This document shows, piece after piece, positions 22,711 to 34,975 of a DNA stretch of 64,000 nt (the stretch's first letter is position 1; the number at the start of each line of letters is the position of its first letter). This DNA comes from Paragorgia papillata (taxonomy: Eukaryota > Cnidaria > Anthozoa > Scleralcyonacea > Coralliidae). The notes beneath the pieces were generated by a model, which worked only from the letters and a program-made list of their open reading frames with translations, made no database searches and was not told the origin of the DNA. Where the stretch lies: NCBI GenBank assembly GCA_035771165.1, contig JAWNZC010000311.1:2271501-2335500 (forward strand), in the 5' to 3' direction. A program made the position numbers and the translations under genes.

Positions 22711-24047
22711 CATGCCTGTCAGGGAGCACAACCAACTGCAATAGAATCCGCCTTTGAAGAAACGAATGAAGTGCCATATTGCACAACTGTTTCCTTTGGA
22801 AATAACTTAGCACTATAAAACTGTATGTAAGCTTTGGACAGTTCTCTTTTGCCGTGATAACGACAAAGTAATCCCAAAGTAATCTCAGCACCATCCTATA
22901 GTACACACAACGTAACTAAATTTACTCTCAAAATCAAAGGTTGTGGATATGTAATTTTAAAAGTTAGACGTTTCTGAGAAAGGAGAAGTATCGATCTTTA
23001 TTTGAGACCAAAACGCCAATGAGAGGGATTTTGGGAGAAAAAATCGCGTTCGATGACAGAGCGATAGATGCCTGAGAGATCATTGTAACCAGCAATGTTT
23101 ATTATTTAAGCAGGGGCGAACGCCGTTCGAAACTATCGCCACCACAAGTCTCAGCTCGCTGAAGGTAGACAACATGATAGATGAACTGTTAAAAGTAAGT
23201 TTATTTTATTAATTTACGAAACTATAAGTTTAAATACGGCAACATTTTCCAAGTTTATAGAACAACTCACATAAAACTGTATTGCAACTAAAGGTGATAA
23301 TTTCAGAACTACGCATCGTTGAAATATATTATGTACGTATGTTATCAGATGTTGAATAAACTTTCAAGTGACGTATAGTTTAAGTTTCTGCGTTATGTGT
23401 CACTTGTTAAAATGTCTAAAATGTGCGAACCATTGTTCGAAATAATATTACAAAGAAACAGGAAATTGACTTCTCACCAATGTTACAGAATATTAGTTTT
23501 TTTTAAATACTTAATGCGCAACATTGAGATATATATCAATTTCTATGTATCTGTCTACTGCATGAAAACGATATCAGTTATGTATGTCTTAATTGTTTTG
23601 CTGCTTATCACGGAACGAACGCGGTGACTATACTTATTTAAATTATGTCACAAAACATTGTATGTACTGTCTTGTTGAAGTTAAAGAACGGACAGAACGT
23701 ATAAAAAGGAGCGTGAATATCACGGTTTAAAATCGAGTGTAAAAGCTAAATATACATGTATAATATACAATATACACATTAACATTTATTATTTACCTGA
23801 CTTTACTGCTTGAAGAAAAGCAACCAAAAGCAAAAATTTCACCAACATTTCTCTTGACGACGAGTTAAATTGTTCTATGACTATGATTTAGTAGATGTGC
23901 TTACCTTCGCGTTTGGTGTCGATATGTTGTTTGTTGCCGTCGATTCACCTTATAGTCTCAGTCAGCGTATCATTGTGACTACCGCTGACCAAGTCTGCGG
24001 TAGCCATAATGTCGGCTATAGGACCTCACTTACGTCATAGTCGACAG
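22711..24047. other. No clear gene
   Basis: AT-rich. A CAACATG at about 23170 is followed by eight codons and GTAAGT, which resembles a first coding exon, but nothing downstream confirms it. Confidence 0.3.
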
Positions 24048-24877
24048 CTATTTAACAATTAGTCACCGAAGTCGAGGTGACTATCGGTAAATACACCGAT
24101 AGTCACCGAGACTGAGGTGACTAATTGTTTTAGTATAATTTCAGAGGTTGATAAAAAACCAATAACGTTGAAACAAAAACTTTTAAACAACTGCTTTCAT
24201 TTTAACAGTGGTGATTATGTTTATTCACAGACGATGTTAGCAAGCCACAGTCTTTGTCAGTAAATAATTTCAAAAAAAGAGTAAACAACATCCTACTTTG
24301 GAATTGAACTTGTACATACATTCAAATATATGCTAAAAAGACTTTTATTCTGGTGTTTTGGATCCTGTGTTACGGCTTTTTTGCACTTAATTCATATTCA
24401 ATATGTTCTTCACTCATGACAAATTTTTCGAAAGCATCGCTACGACCAAAATCTAGCCAAAACATACAAAAAATACGAAGAAATATAGAAAATATACTTC
24501 CTTACCTTTATAAAGTTTTGTTTTTACGATATTTGATATGTACAACATCTCAGTGATAAATGTTTTCAGTATTATGCTCTTTAGTTTGTCTCAAAAACTA
24601 CAGACCCCATTTTGAAAAAAAATAATCAACAGTTCAATGAACCAACAAATTCTAAAATCTTATACTTCAAAATGACAACTCCGAGGGGGAGACTGAAACG
24701 AGTAAAGTCAGTGAAGTGTTGAATAAGTATACCAGTCTCTTTTCCAAAACTACTTTTGAAGAACAATTTCTTGTGATGCATGTAATAGTCACCGCGCTAG
24801 GCGGTGACTATCACCTCAGATGCACCGCTGAGCGGACCAATCAGAAAGCTGGAAAGCCTCTTTTCCACTATGAAATT
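24048..24877. mobile_element. Dispersed MITE-like repeat, copy B
   Basis: The better preserved copy of the repeat at 19677-20409. It starts with a long hairpin built from AGTCACC/GGTGACT words and has a second hairpin, GTCACCGCGCTAGGCGGTGAC, near 24788. The recurring GTCACC word at both ends suggests that these are subterminal transposase-binding repeats (inference). Confidence 0.65.
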
Positions 24878-25308
24878 ATACTAACGCCAGATAGTCGAGA
24901 AGATCGCCAGGTATTCGAGAAGTACTCGCGTTGTTCGTGGGAAGGAATAAATAATCGAAAGTGAAAGTGAAACTCCTATTTGGATTGCTCTCTCGATTGC
25001 TCTTTTTTGTCAAGTCTCTTGGCTGCCCTATAAATCTTTCCTATTTGTGTTCCGCTGTTCCAGTGTTCCGCTGTTCCGTGTTTTACTAAACGCTGGTAAG
25101 CACCTGTCTAATTTTCTTCACAAAATCTAGACCAGTTTTGAATAAAGTTGACATAAATTTGAACCAATAAATCCTTTAAATTATTACCTAAAAATCAATA
25201 TGTACGCGATCGAATGTTGTTTTCAGTCAGCCTCTTGTGTTTGCGTGATAATTGGGGTTATTTCCTCTGAAAGTGTTAATTAAGTTGATTAAACACTTTA
25301 ATTATTTC

Positions 25309-25650
25309 GGGTAGGGATAAAACGCGGATGCGGATGGCGGACGGCGGATGCGGATGGCGGATGGCGGATGAGAAAAGGCGGATAGAGGATAAAACGCGGA
25401 TGAGAAAAGGCGGATGGGGGATAAAACGCGGATGAGAAAAGGCGGATGGGGGATAAAACGCGGATGAGAAAAGGCGGATGGGGGATAAAACGCGGATGAG
25501 AAAAGGCGGATAGAGGATAAAACGCGGTTGAGAAAAGGCGGATGGGGGATAAAACGCGGATGGGCAAAATAACGGGGGAACATAAAATAAAATGATATTA
25601 GATATAAAACCCTGTAGATATAAAACGAAAGAGAAAGAGAATTTAAAATG
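25309..25650 (+). repeat. Left minisatellite TIR
   Basis: Contains about six 32-bp units of the form GATAAAACGCGGATGAGAAA plus AGGCGGATGGGG, capped by GGATGGCGGAC-type hexamers. Minus-strand frames reading HPRFIPHPPFLIR are repeat artefacts. Confidence 0.85.
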
Positions 25651-26449
25651 TCGGAAGAAATCATGGTTTAATACGCGTTACATAGTGTTAATCGAAGGCA
25701 AGCTGTTTTTCAAAATTTAAAGTTTGTCTATATCTACTGAATAAACATCGCTAACGACTCAAATAATATTACGAATTTACGAGATTATAGATTAGAAAGC
25801 ACAGTACTGTTCTCATTGTGGCATGAATCAGAGGGTTTTTACAACACGCATTTAATATGGCACTGTTCGCTAGTTCTAACACGATTAAAATTCCGGTGAT
25901 CTAAATACATGACGGAGGGGATAAAACGTGGTTTCACGAAAAACGCGCAAGCGAATTGCGAAAATACCATGCATTGCACGGAAGAACGTTAAATGTTGTT
26001 TTTTTAGATTTATATATAATTTCGATACATATCCGGTTAGGCATTAAATTTGAGTTTAAGATACCCATTTTCTTTATCAGTCATCGACCGCTTTTCGGCT
26101 TTTGGTTAATTAGCTTTAATGCGGTGTTGTTTTTGCTGGTTGTTTTGCTACGTTTCAAGGTTTCATATATGTGAAATCGCTCCTTTACATCCTTAAACAG
26201 GTCTTGGACTTTACGGCATATAATGGCATTGGGAGTCCGTCCGGCAACGCTTCATTCGTAGCCAGCGTTCTGTTTAGGCCATTACTTCCTTCTGTGAGAA
26301 CCAGAAATTTCTCCGGAATGATCAATAAAGTTCCGCATTTCCTGTTGTTGTTAAGAACGCGCATGCAAACGGAAAGTTAAGTTTATATAAATGGTAATGC
26401 CACTGGGCTGAATTTAAACCTTTTCCCTTTGTTATTGTATCGGAATCAT

Positions 26450-26800
26450 GCACTGTATATTTAATAAAGGCATAAGTCTCTTCTATATATTTATCAACAT
26501 TCTGAATAAAAACATTCAAGCAACTCTTCAAAATCACAGACAAACAAGATCATCTAACACCTCTACCTATCAAAAATCCTATACAATTCCGACAACAAGA
26601 ATCTGGAACACACTACCCAAATCCATTACAAGGAAAACTATCACACTAACTAACTTTAAGCACTTACTATTCAAAATCATTACATCTTGGCATTGCAAAA
26701 TACTTATAACGTAGACGATCCACGGACATGGAAGAGCGTTTGTCTTACAAACTCACTATCATGTTGTTTTTAGAATATTGCATATCATATGTGTATGTAA
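26450..26800 (+). pseudogene. Non-LTR ORF2 tail fragment
   Basis: An 88-codon frame ends in YTIPTTRIWNTLPKSIT and TLTNFKHLLFKI, the closing block of CR1/L2-like ORF2 proteins, and stops at 26714. About 90 bp of AT-rich, TGTATG-repeat sequence follows. It is 5'-truncated and lies inside the 25309-27917 element. Confidence 0.65.
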
Positions 26801-26854
26801 ATACATAATGTATGTGTGTATATGTGTACATTTATTTTATATGATTGTTTAAGT

Positions 26855-26965
26855 AATATTTAAAACATGAGCGCTAGCAGTAGTGTTTTATCAGATTTAA
26901 AACACGAGGCGATAGCCGAGTGTTTTAGATCTGATAAAACACGTACTGCGAATGTTTTAAATAGC
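26855..26965. mobile_element. Foldback MITE
   Basis: AAAACAT...GCAGTAGTGTTTTATCAGAT pairs with ATCTGATAAAACACGTACTGC...ATGTTTT around a centre ACACGAGGCGATAGCCGAGTGT. The whole 100 bp is one imperfect hairpin. Confidence 0.75.
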
Positions 26966-27174
26966 TTCAAAAACAACCCATTTGGTGGTAAGTTCATTGG
27001 CGTAGTAAGTTTGAAAAATAACGTTGTCTAAGCCGAGAAAACCAAAGCCAAAGTTTATGTAAATCAGGAGGATTCTTTATCACACATTTAAAACCACGGA
27101 CCTGGTACTGATTTCCTTGTGTTTTCCTCTTGAATTATTGATGAGTTTTTGAAATTGGTTTTAATTGTTTTGGG

Positions 27175-27270
27175 GGGCGCAGTAATTGGCATTAGCTGTT
27201 GCGTTCACCCAGCCTGATACTTGTATTCTGCAATATATAGCATGGCAAAGCTATAATAAATATATAAAAT
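27175..27270 (+). repeat. Non-LTR 3' end remnant
   Basis: CAGTAATTGGCATTAGCTGT ... GGCAAAGCTATAATAAATAT is related to 20415-20540. No coding part. Confidence 0.45.
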
Positions 27271-27544
27271 AGGATCACGGTACAAATGAAGTCTGGTCCC
27301 TTAGAAGTTTTAAGAATTGTTTCAATAATATTGTTTCATTGTAAATATCCTTTTAAATCATATTATCTCAACTTTAAGTTTATTATGCATGTTTGTTATA
27401 TAAATGTAAGATTCCTTGTTCAAATAAAGATCACTAAGACCCCATTTATACTAGAACAAATGGTTCCGGATTCACATTGTTTTTTATTCCCATGAGGATG
27501 AAAAACAATGTGAATCTGGATACTTTCGATACTTTTGATACTTT

Positions 27545-27917
27545 TTTTTAAATTCTCTTTCTCTTTCGTTTTATATCTACAGGGTTTTATATCTAATATC
27601 ATTTTATTTTATGTTCCCCCGTTATTTTGCCCATCCACGTTTTATCCCCCATCCGCCTTTTCTCAACCGCGTTTTATCCCCCATCCGCCTTTTCTCATCC
27701 GCGTTTTATCCTCTATCCGCCTTTTCTCATCCGCGTTTTATCCTCTATCCGCCTTTTCTCAACCGCGTTTTAACCTCTATCCGCCTTTTCTCATCCGCGT
27801 TTTATCCTCTATCCGCCTTTTCTCATCCGCGTTTTATCCTCTATCCGCCTTTTCTCATCCGCCATCCGCCATCCGCATCCGCCGTCCGCCATCCGCATCC
27901 GCGTTTTATCCCTACCC
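27545..27917 (-). repeat. Right minisatellite TIR
   Basis: Inverted copy of 25309-25650 with about eight 32-bp units; the copy number differs from the left arm. Plus-strand frames rich in HPRFILYPPF are artefacts of the repeat. Confidence 0.85.
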
Positions 27918-29063
27918 AATTTTTTCATGCTGTTAAGAATTTATACTATTTCTTGTTTGCTAAGTTGCCTCGAGAGCTCAAAATCAACAACTGCGCCAGC
28001 GCCAGGGCAATGTTCTTTATCTTTAGCTTATTGTCTGCTATGAGTTCATGTTCATAATTGGACACTTGCCTCACTGTTATTGGAATCATTACGTTTACAC
28101 TGACGGACTGAGCGGCAATTCGGATAGTGAACCGTGAACGTTTCAAAGACTTGTGCATAGACTATTAACTTGTACATTTAAGCTTGGATTTCAGAAGATT
28201 ACATTGATAGTTTGTCAAACAAAAACTGTGCTTGTTACACAATCATTGAATATGACGCAAACAACCGGTGTATTCCTTCCTCGCGCAAATCTTAATGTTA
28301 CAAGACGTAAAATAAAAGCCATATCATTATCAACGCGCATATTTTGTTTGCGCGCAAATAATTCCGGCGCCCAGTGCTCGTAACATGAGCTGACGATTTA
28401 AAATGGACATCTGTATATGCAAGATCAAACTTTATTGAACATAAGAGAAGTCACAAAGCGTTATAACATGCGCCAACATACGTAACATACTCGCAGTTCG
28501 TGTTTTAAACTGATAAAAACACTCCTGCTCGTTTATTAAACTATACGTATTACTTAAAATTCTCATTAGTAAAAACTGGTTCAACTGAGAGATTTAGTGC
28601 ATGTATAACATGTATACACAGGCTATCTTTCGGACGTATTAACCATGTCCTTGTTCCGCATGTTTGTTTCAGTTAATCGATTCTGAGGGAAAATCAATCT
28701 CGATAATTTTATTCTTAAAGCGGTTTTTTTAAAGTGGCAGTACGATCGAATTTTCACTTTGCGTTTTTTTTAGCCAAAATACTTCTTATGGTCCTAATAT
28801 GACTTACCATGTATTTAAAAACGATTTTAGAAAATGTTTTCTATCAGAATTCAAGCATCTTTTACGAGCACTTGGCTTGATTTCGAAATTTTTTTGGAGC
28901 CTGCAATTTATTAATAGCGGTAGCTCGTTGTGACGTCATCTACTCAACACTCTACAAGAAGGTTCATATATCCTACTATATACGTACATAGTTTAAATGC
29001 GTCTTCCCGACTTATTGTACTTTTTTACATGTAATAAAGTTTCTTGAAAAGCAATACAAAATT

Positions 29064-29300
29064 ATGCCACCATCTCCTTGTGTTGCTCAAGGGTGTAGTA
29101 ACTGCGCTGATCGTAATGCTGGCATTTCGCTTCACCAGAACCCCAAAACTAAAAAGCGTCTTGTTTGGGTTTATTTTAGGTTAAAACATATCGCGCTAAT
29201 TTTAACCACGGTGCTTTGTTATTTGCTCTGCGCATTTTGCTCATCTTTGTTTTGAAAGGCGTCACGTAAGGGGCCAAAGGTGCGAGCCTTCGTTGCCTAA
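29064..29300 (+). pseudogene. THAP-domain fragment of a transposase
   Basis: From ATG 29064 the frame reads CVAQGCSNCADRNAGISLHQ with a following Trp, matching the first half of a THAP domain (C-x4-C, then the invariant W). The second zinc-binding pair appears in a shifted frame as ICSAHF followed by a CFERR stretch. THAP domains are the DNA-binding heads of P-element, Kolobok and related transposases. At least one frameshift separates the halves, and the catalytic part is not recognisable. Confidence 0.65.
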
Positions 29301-30013
29301 AAGATGACTTTAAACCCGTCAATATGGAAACCAAAAGTCCGTCGTCGAAGAGAAGCCAACGAAGAGTAACTGCACAAACTTGTTATGACTCGTGTTTCAT
29401 TATCGGATCAAATTTGTTCACACACGTAGCTAACAATAAAAATATTGCGTGGACCTTGAAAATTTTATAGGCCGTTAAAGAATTGTTTCAGTTAGCAAAA
29501 CGTGCAAGAAAACGCCAGAAAGGTTAGCAGCGCCGAACCTGCACCTGAAATGCCATGCACCAGATATGAAGCCCTAAAGAGGTAAGTTGGTTATGTAAGG
29601 TAAATCTCAATTTTTCCTGAACATTATAACATGTAATAAACAGTTACACCGAATGAAGAAACCCGTACCGTACAAGAATGTACAGATGCAAGAGAAACAT
29701 TGGAGTTTCACAGGTAAATGTACTTCTGCGCGCCGCCGCTGTAAAATGACACTGACAGTATTCAATAACAATATAATGCATGTAGTTTGTTTTGACAACC
29801 ACTCAACCAGTATATTTTAATTTTAGGGTAGTCTACTGGAAATCGAAAGAGAAAACAGATGCCTGAAGAAGGCCCAGTTACTCAAAACAAAGAATAGTTT
29901 AAGTAGAAAGACGGCAGTACTATTCAGATACAAATAAATGGGCCGAGCAGTTCGTAGACAGTATATAAACAGATACAAATGTTACATATATTCATGATTT
30001 ATTATAATAAAAT

Positions 30014-30339
30014 GGGCTATTCCATTTAATACCCGTACCCCCCCTATCGAGGACAAGGGTTTATCTATACCCCTGAAGAATTCCTATCTTACAACAGCCC
30101 CCCTGAGGAATTCGATTTTTACAACAGCTACCCCTGAAGAATTCCTGTCTAACAGCTATTACCGCTGAAGAAATTGATTGTTACCCCTGAAGAATTCAAT
30201 TTTTTTCACTCGACCCCTGAAGAATTCCTAGTCAAACAGTCCCTACCCCTGAAGAATTCCAAGGCAAAATAGCCCTTACCCCTAAAGAATTCCAGTGTCC
30301 TCGATAGGGGGGGGGTACGGGTATTAAATGGAATAGCCC
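30014..30339. mobile_element. MITE with 28-bp TIRs and internal short repeats
   Basis: GGGCTATTCCATTTAATACC at the left end is mirrored by GGTATTAAATGGAATAGCCC at the right, extending into C7/G8 runs and TATCGAGGA. AAT flanks both sides (30011-30013, 30340-30342). The inside is a tandem of about ten CCCCTGAAGAATTCC-like units. It is nested within the Kolobok-like element. Confidence 0.8.
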
Positions 30340-30884
30340 AATACAACTATTGGAATACTATGATATGGTTCAGCTACATGTAAATGCATATACAGTATGG
30401 TGACAATGACGTATTTAGATTTTATCAATTATATTCTAGTTGTTACATGTAAATACGACAGAGGGAGTCAATGCATGGATGTTAGAAATGTAATCAGGTC
30501 TGCGTCGGACGTCGAACACGGCCGTGTGTAAAATATATCCGTGGCTCATAACAATGAAATGCGTAGTAAACAAACGACGTTGAATCCTGGGTGTTCGGTA
30601 ATACAGCGAGTTTGATTCTCCTTATCGTCCAAGCACTGTTAGTTTTTTCCGGCACAGCTCCAATCTCACAACTGTCAACAGCAACGACACCTTCAAAAGA
30701 GCAACACGAACACTTTAATGCACGTAGAAAACCATTCGCTTCTTTTGGAAACTACAAAATCGATGATTCTCTCAATAATAAAATTTTAATAACTACGTAC
30801 CATGATTGCACTGGGACTTCATGGTTTAATAAAACGTCTTGAAAAATGAAAATTCCTGCTGTTCTTGTTCTCTTGTATTCTCCT

Positions 30885-31070
30885 TCATATTCTAAAATTA
30901 TGTGCGCTTCCTCTGGTGCGCTTCTTCCTCATAGTCATTACAAGCGGCTCTAGATCGTTGTCAAACACTTCATTGTTGACCCCATCCATACCAGCAATGT
31001 CCGCATAAAGTTCGCTTTCGCTGTCAGAGTTTCTAGAACTCGACTCGGAAGGTGAAGACGTTTTTAACAA
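30885..31070 (-). pseudogene. Acidic coding scrap in the Kolobok-like element
   Basis: A 61-codon minus-strand frame has a Ser/Glu-rich stretch (SPSESSSRNSDSESELYADI) and DNDLEPL followed by basic residues. The composition resembles an acidic linker of a transposon or nuclear protein. Its orientation is opposite to the THAP fragment, and its function is unknown. Confidence 0.3.
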
Positions 31071-31359
31071 AACAGGTATAACAAATCAACAAGACGTTCT
31101 CTATAGTTTGGCTGGTTTATCACGCGTTTGTGTTGAGTAGATGACGTCACAAAGTAGTACCGCTGACTGATTTCGCGGACTCCAAAAATGCAATGGCGGA
31201 GTGATTTTATGCCAAATTATACGACATTTAATCGATGTTTATGCACTCAAATCAACCTAAAAGTTGCTTTTACTCTTATATTTGTATAACTTCTAAGCAT
31301 AAGAAGTGATTAAGCCGCAAAAATCGTCAACGATTTTCGGTCGTACTGCCACTTTAAGG

Positions 31360-33960
31360 AGTGGTTCTCCAATCCGTTGTCACGCTTTGATATTTTTCTC
31401 TTTGATCGCAAGCACCAGGATACGCACTTGTAAGCGATGCCAATGATCCCTCTAGCCCACTGATCTCTCTAGCTTAAGCTTGCATGTGTCATCCATACCC
31501 CAAGGTATCTAAACTTTTACAAAAATAGCTACGTACATGTGTTATGTGTCGAATTATTATTGGCTTTCAAAGGGTAAGTGACATAAGTGTTTAAAAGAAC
31601 ATAGGTAAAGCATCAAAACGTTTCTATATTCGAACTTTAACGCATCGTGTCACTAGCTTACACGACATTTTCTTGCAACTATACTTCAACAGCGACTGTT
31701 GTTGTGACGCGTTAATCGATTTCCTGCCTGTTTATATAAAAATAAGTACGCAATGCGTACATGCGGATACTTGTATTTATTTGACGTGAGAGTCTAAAGA
31801 TAACTAATTGTGGATTGTAAATTCAATTTCATGCAAACATACCAAAACATACTGAAAATACTAGAGAATCTTGTGACATATATATGGCCCAGCACAAAAC
31901 TCGAGGTAGTTGTATTATTCAAAATATTTATTTAGACGTAATGTTTGGTTGTATTACTAATTACAACATGTTCAGAGGCTAAATTACTATTTCAGTGAAT
32001 CTAAATTTTTAAATTTTCATGACATTCAATTACGCCTATCTATTATTATTTTTATTATTTTTATTACTCGGGCTACCACAGGTAGCCGAGTCTAGGTTTC
32101 GGTGGCGTTTCGGTATTATTTTTCTGGTCGACAAATTGAAATTATTGCATCATCCCGATAGGCTTTGCGAAACCGCGCGGGGTGCTATCGATCTGGTATT
32201 GCTCCGTCTTGAAGCTTTTAGAAGATCACAAGTGACTTTAGAACACTGTTATTAATCAGTCATGTGGCTGAAAATTGGGCTCACTACGCTTACAACTGCA
32301 TATCTCGATGGCGGCAAATCTACACTAAACTTTGCTGAGCTATTTACAGTATATTTAGATCTGGGTTAATATCCCGCTGTCTCGATCAAGACAAACTGAT
32401 TATAAACGATTTTTATGATTTCTTGAATTTTAAAACTGAAAAGTATTACTCATACTCACAATCTGATAACTTGTTTACTATTGAAAACTATCTGCAAGAT
32501 GAGCGAGACATAAACAACGTTGAAAACAGAATTGGCAAATTGACAACTTGCAAAGTCCCTATAATCGCATTAAAAAATATGATACTAATATCGCTCAATT
32601 AACATCTCGGCCCAGCACTTATCATGTTAACACTTCAAACATTAATTCAAAGGCTATTCAGGTTTCAGGAATATTGATTCGAACGGTTTAACAGTCTTGT
32701 CTGAGCAAAAACGCTATAAATTGACTGTACCCTTCTGCCTTCTTTTTCCCTTTAACATGTACTCTTACGTCTCACCTATAGAAATAACAATATATAATCG
32801 TTAATTTCTAACGATTAACCCCAATCTCTAACGCCTAATACTAAAATATTTGAACTCACGTTTAGGTAAATCGGCAAAAACAGCAAACGCGGACGCTAAT
32901 CGCATTTTCAAACAATATGATATTTTTATGTTGTATATGTCTATGTTTTAGACTCTAGTAACACATGCATGCATTGATGCGTCTCAATATATCAATGTTC
33001 GACGCGTTTTTTGAGTGAGTATTGAATACGTCTACATGTAACATAAAAAGTCCCAAGCACGGTGGATTTCTGCGTGTAAACTTATAGCTAAAATATCTTG
33101 GCCGAGCGCCTAACACGTAAACACTTGAAACATTTAAAAGTTAAAAGGGCATTCAGATTTCAGAAAGATCTTTAATCCGTAGCCCAACAAGCGCTCACAC
33201 TTCGTCCTTGGAAAGCTTGTCGTTTAGGCGACAAAGTCGGAACGCGTTACGGAATTCTTATAGTATAAACACCTTGTATGGTTTGATTATGTGATGCTGA
33301 GATTGACCAGTAGCTCATTGAAAGCTGTCAACTTGTCATATATTTCTTGGCGTCTTGTGATTGCGCGCAAATGTCTACCTGAAGCAAAACTCAACTTTCT
33401 ATCTTCCATTCGTTGTTCTTGTACACGTTCGTAAACCCTTCGAACATACAAATAAGACTTCTGAAGTATGCGGATTCGGATCCGCTATTGGTTGTTTCCG
33501 TTGATCACGTTTTAAAAGACTTTATAAGCAAAGCAAGGTGCGTCGGAAAACTTTCGATATTGAAACCAATCGTGTCACGGGCAGACGATGGGTACAAAAT
33601 TTTTATCAAAAGAAACATGTGTTTTTTCCAAGAAACTTGAACAACGACCTTTTGAGTTTTGTTATTATAACATGTCGATTTCCTGTCCGGTCCACCATAA
33701 CATGCAACTAATGACAATTAAGGTGGTCACTGTGTGCTCTGATATTCCGACAAGGTTATTAACACCTGCATGATGAAACATATGTAGTAGACTTAGCCAA
33801 AAATAAATTGTATTAGTTAGATAAGAACACTCGGAACTGCATGACACGCATTCCGATATAAACTGATAAGATTACAGAACCAAAGTAACATAACTTTATT
33901 TCCTGTAGTAATTAATACAGTCCTTTTATATGGTAGTACTCTTAATGAAAAATACATGTA
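31360..33960. other. No recognisable gene
   Basis: AT-rich. Diverged repeats occur at about 32580-32690 and 33085-33190 (a GGCC(C/G)AGC...AACACTT...AAACATT block). A small palindrome, CGGGCTACCACAGGTAGCCG, lies at about 32069. Short frames such as 33413-33640 are not assignable. Confidence 0.4.
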
Positions 33961-34306
33961 TATATATTCAATTCAGTTCAATTTATTTTCCACTATGTTT
34001 CCAATAAAATTTTTTGAATATTATTAGATATATAGAATTATAACAAGTACATATTGGATGGAGAACTAAAGAAACCCAAAGGGCTTTTGCGAGTAGTTCC
34101 CCTATATTAGCATTATATGTCTATATTTTTTTATTTAATTATCAGGTAATCAAACTATGAGTTCAACTAATGTATATATTATAAAGAGTATATATATTAA
34201 TTAGTTATATGAAAATTATTAAATTTATCGAAATTTTTAATAAAATTACAATTATAATATAAAGTACACTATGAATAGATCTGGTTTTCTGCAATATTAT
34301 CATTAA

Positions 34307-34831
34307 TTATTTGTCTTGAGATAATATATATGATTTCATTGCTCGTTTAAATTGTAGTTTTGAACATAAATATTTTATATATAATGGTATTTTATTCCAT
34401 AGATTTGTTCCTTTTGTTTTAACTGAAAATTTCCCGTAATCTGTTCCAAAACATTTTTTGTGGATAAGTTCTGACTTTTTTGTGTTATGTTGGTGTATTT
34501 TGTTATTTATGGTAAAATAACCATCAAATGAGGCTGGTAAATTTTTATTTGTGTAGCTAATCAAACATAAAAAGGCTAATACATAAAGCATTTGTTTGAT
34601 TAAGATTTAAGTTGATGAGTTGAAAGTAATAATCCGTAATAGTGCCCGAAAGTAATAATGCCCTTTTCTGAATTTGTAAGATCTTTTTTTTAATCTGGAA
34701 GGATAATTATTTGCCCATGCTATATTGCTGTAATATAGATATGGGTAAATAAGTGTGTTGTATAATGTAATTAGTGTGTTAGTATGTAGAAAGTGACGAG
34801 TTTTGGTGAGTATGCCAGTTGTCTTAGACAT
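34307..34831 (-). pseudogene. Non-LTR ORF2, C-terminal part
   Basis: Two minus-strand frames (34607-34831 and 34307-34591) carry LITLYNTLIYPYLYYSNIAW and, further on, GTNLWNKIPLYIK, the equivalents of the YNSLIYPHLSYC and WNSLP blocks at the end of CR1/L2-like ORF2 proteins. A frame change separates them. Confidence 0.75.
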
Positions 34832-34975
34832 TTTGTTTGCTACGCGATTTATATGGTCATTCCAAGTTAAGTGTTCGTCAATGATAATTCCTTATAGAAA
34901 TTTTGTGCTAGTGACTTGAACAAGTTGATCATTTCCAATAGTTATTTTTATGTTATGGTTAACTTTCCTTTTTTT

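Larger units (their letters stand above)
25309..27917. mobile_element. DNA element whose inverted ends are minisatellites (MULE-like?)
   Basis: The outer ends are GGGTAGGGATAAAACGCGG on the left and its complement ending TTTTATCCCTACCC on the right. Flanks are AATTATTTC (25300-25308) and AATTTTTTC (27918-27926): a 9-bp target duplication with one mismatch, the length typical of Mutator-like elements. The inverted arms (25309-25650 and about 27545-27917) each consist of a GGATGGC-rich cap, a 32-bp minisatellite, and a shared unique block (AAACCCTGTAGATATAAAAC and its complement). No transposase is visible. A non-LTR fragment and foldbacks sit inside. Confidence 0.7.
28733..31353. mobile_element. 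Kolobok-like DNA transposon remnant (TTAA, THAP)
   Basis: The ends AGTGGCAGTACGA and TCGTACTGCCACT are inverted. Both are bordered by TTAA (28729-28732, 31354-31357). TTAA duplication together with an internal THAP zinc finger (29064-29300) points to the Kolobok superfamily. piggyBac also uses TTAA but has different ends and no THAP. The 2.6-kb interior contains scraps of coding sequence and a nested MITE (30014-30339), and no intact transposase. Confidence 0.7.

Noticed and set aside
25298..28057. Frames reading HPRFIPHPPFLIR
   Set aside because: They come from the 32-bp minisatellite TIRs. Only the last, unrelated codons differ.
32019..32255. Secreted or membrane protein with a Leu-rich start
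   Set aside because: The Leu run derives from an ATTATTATTT simple repeat and the rest has no family or splice support.
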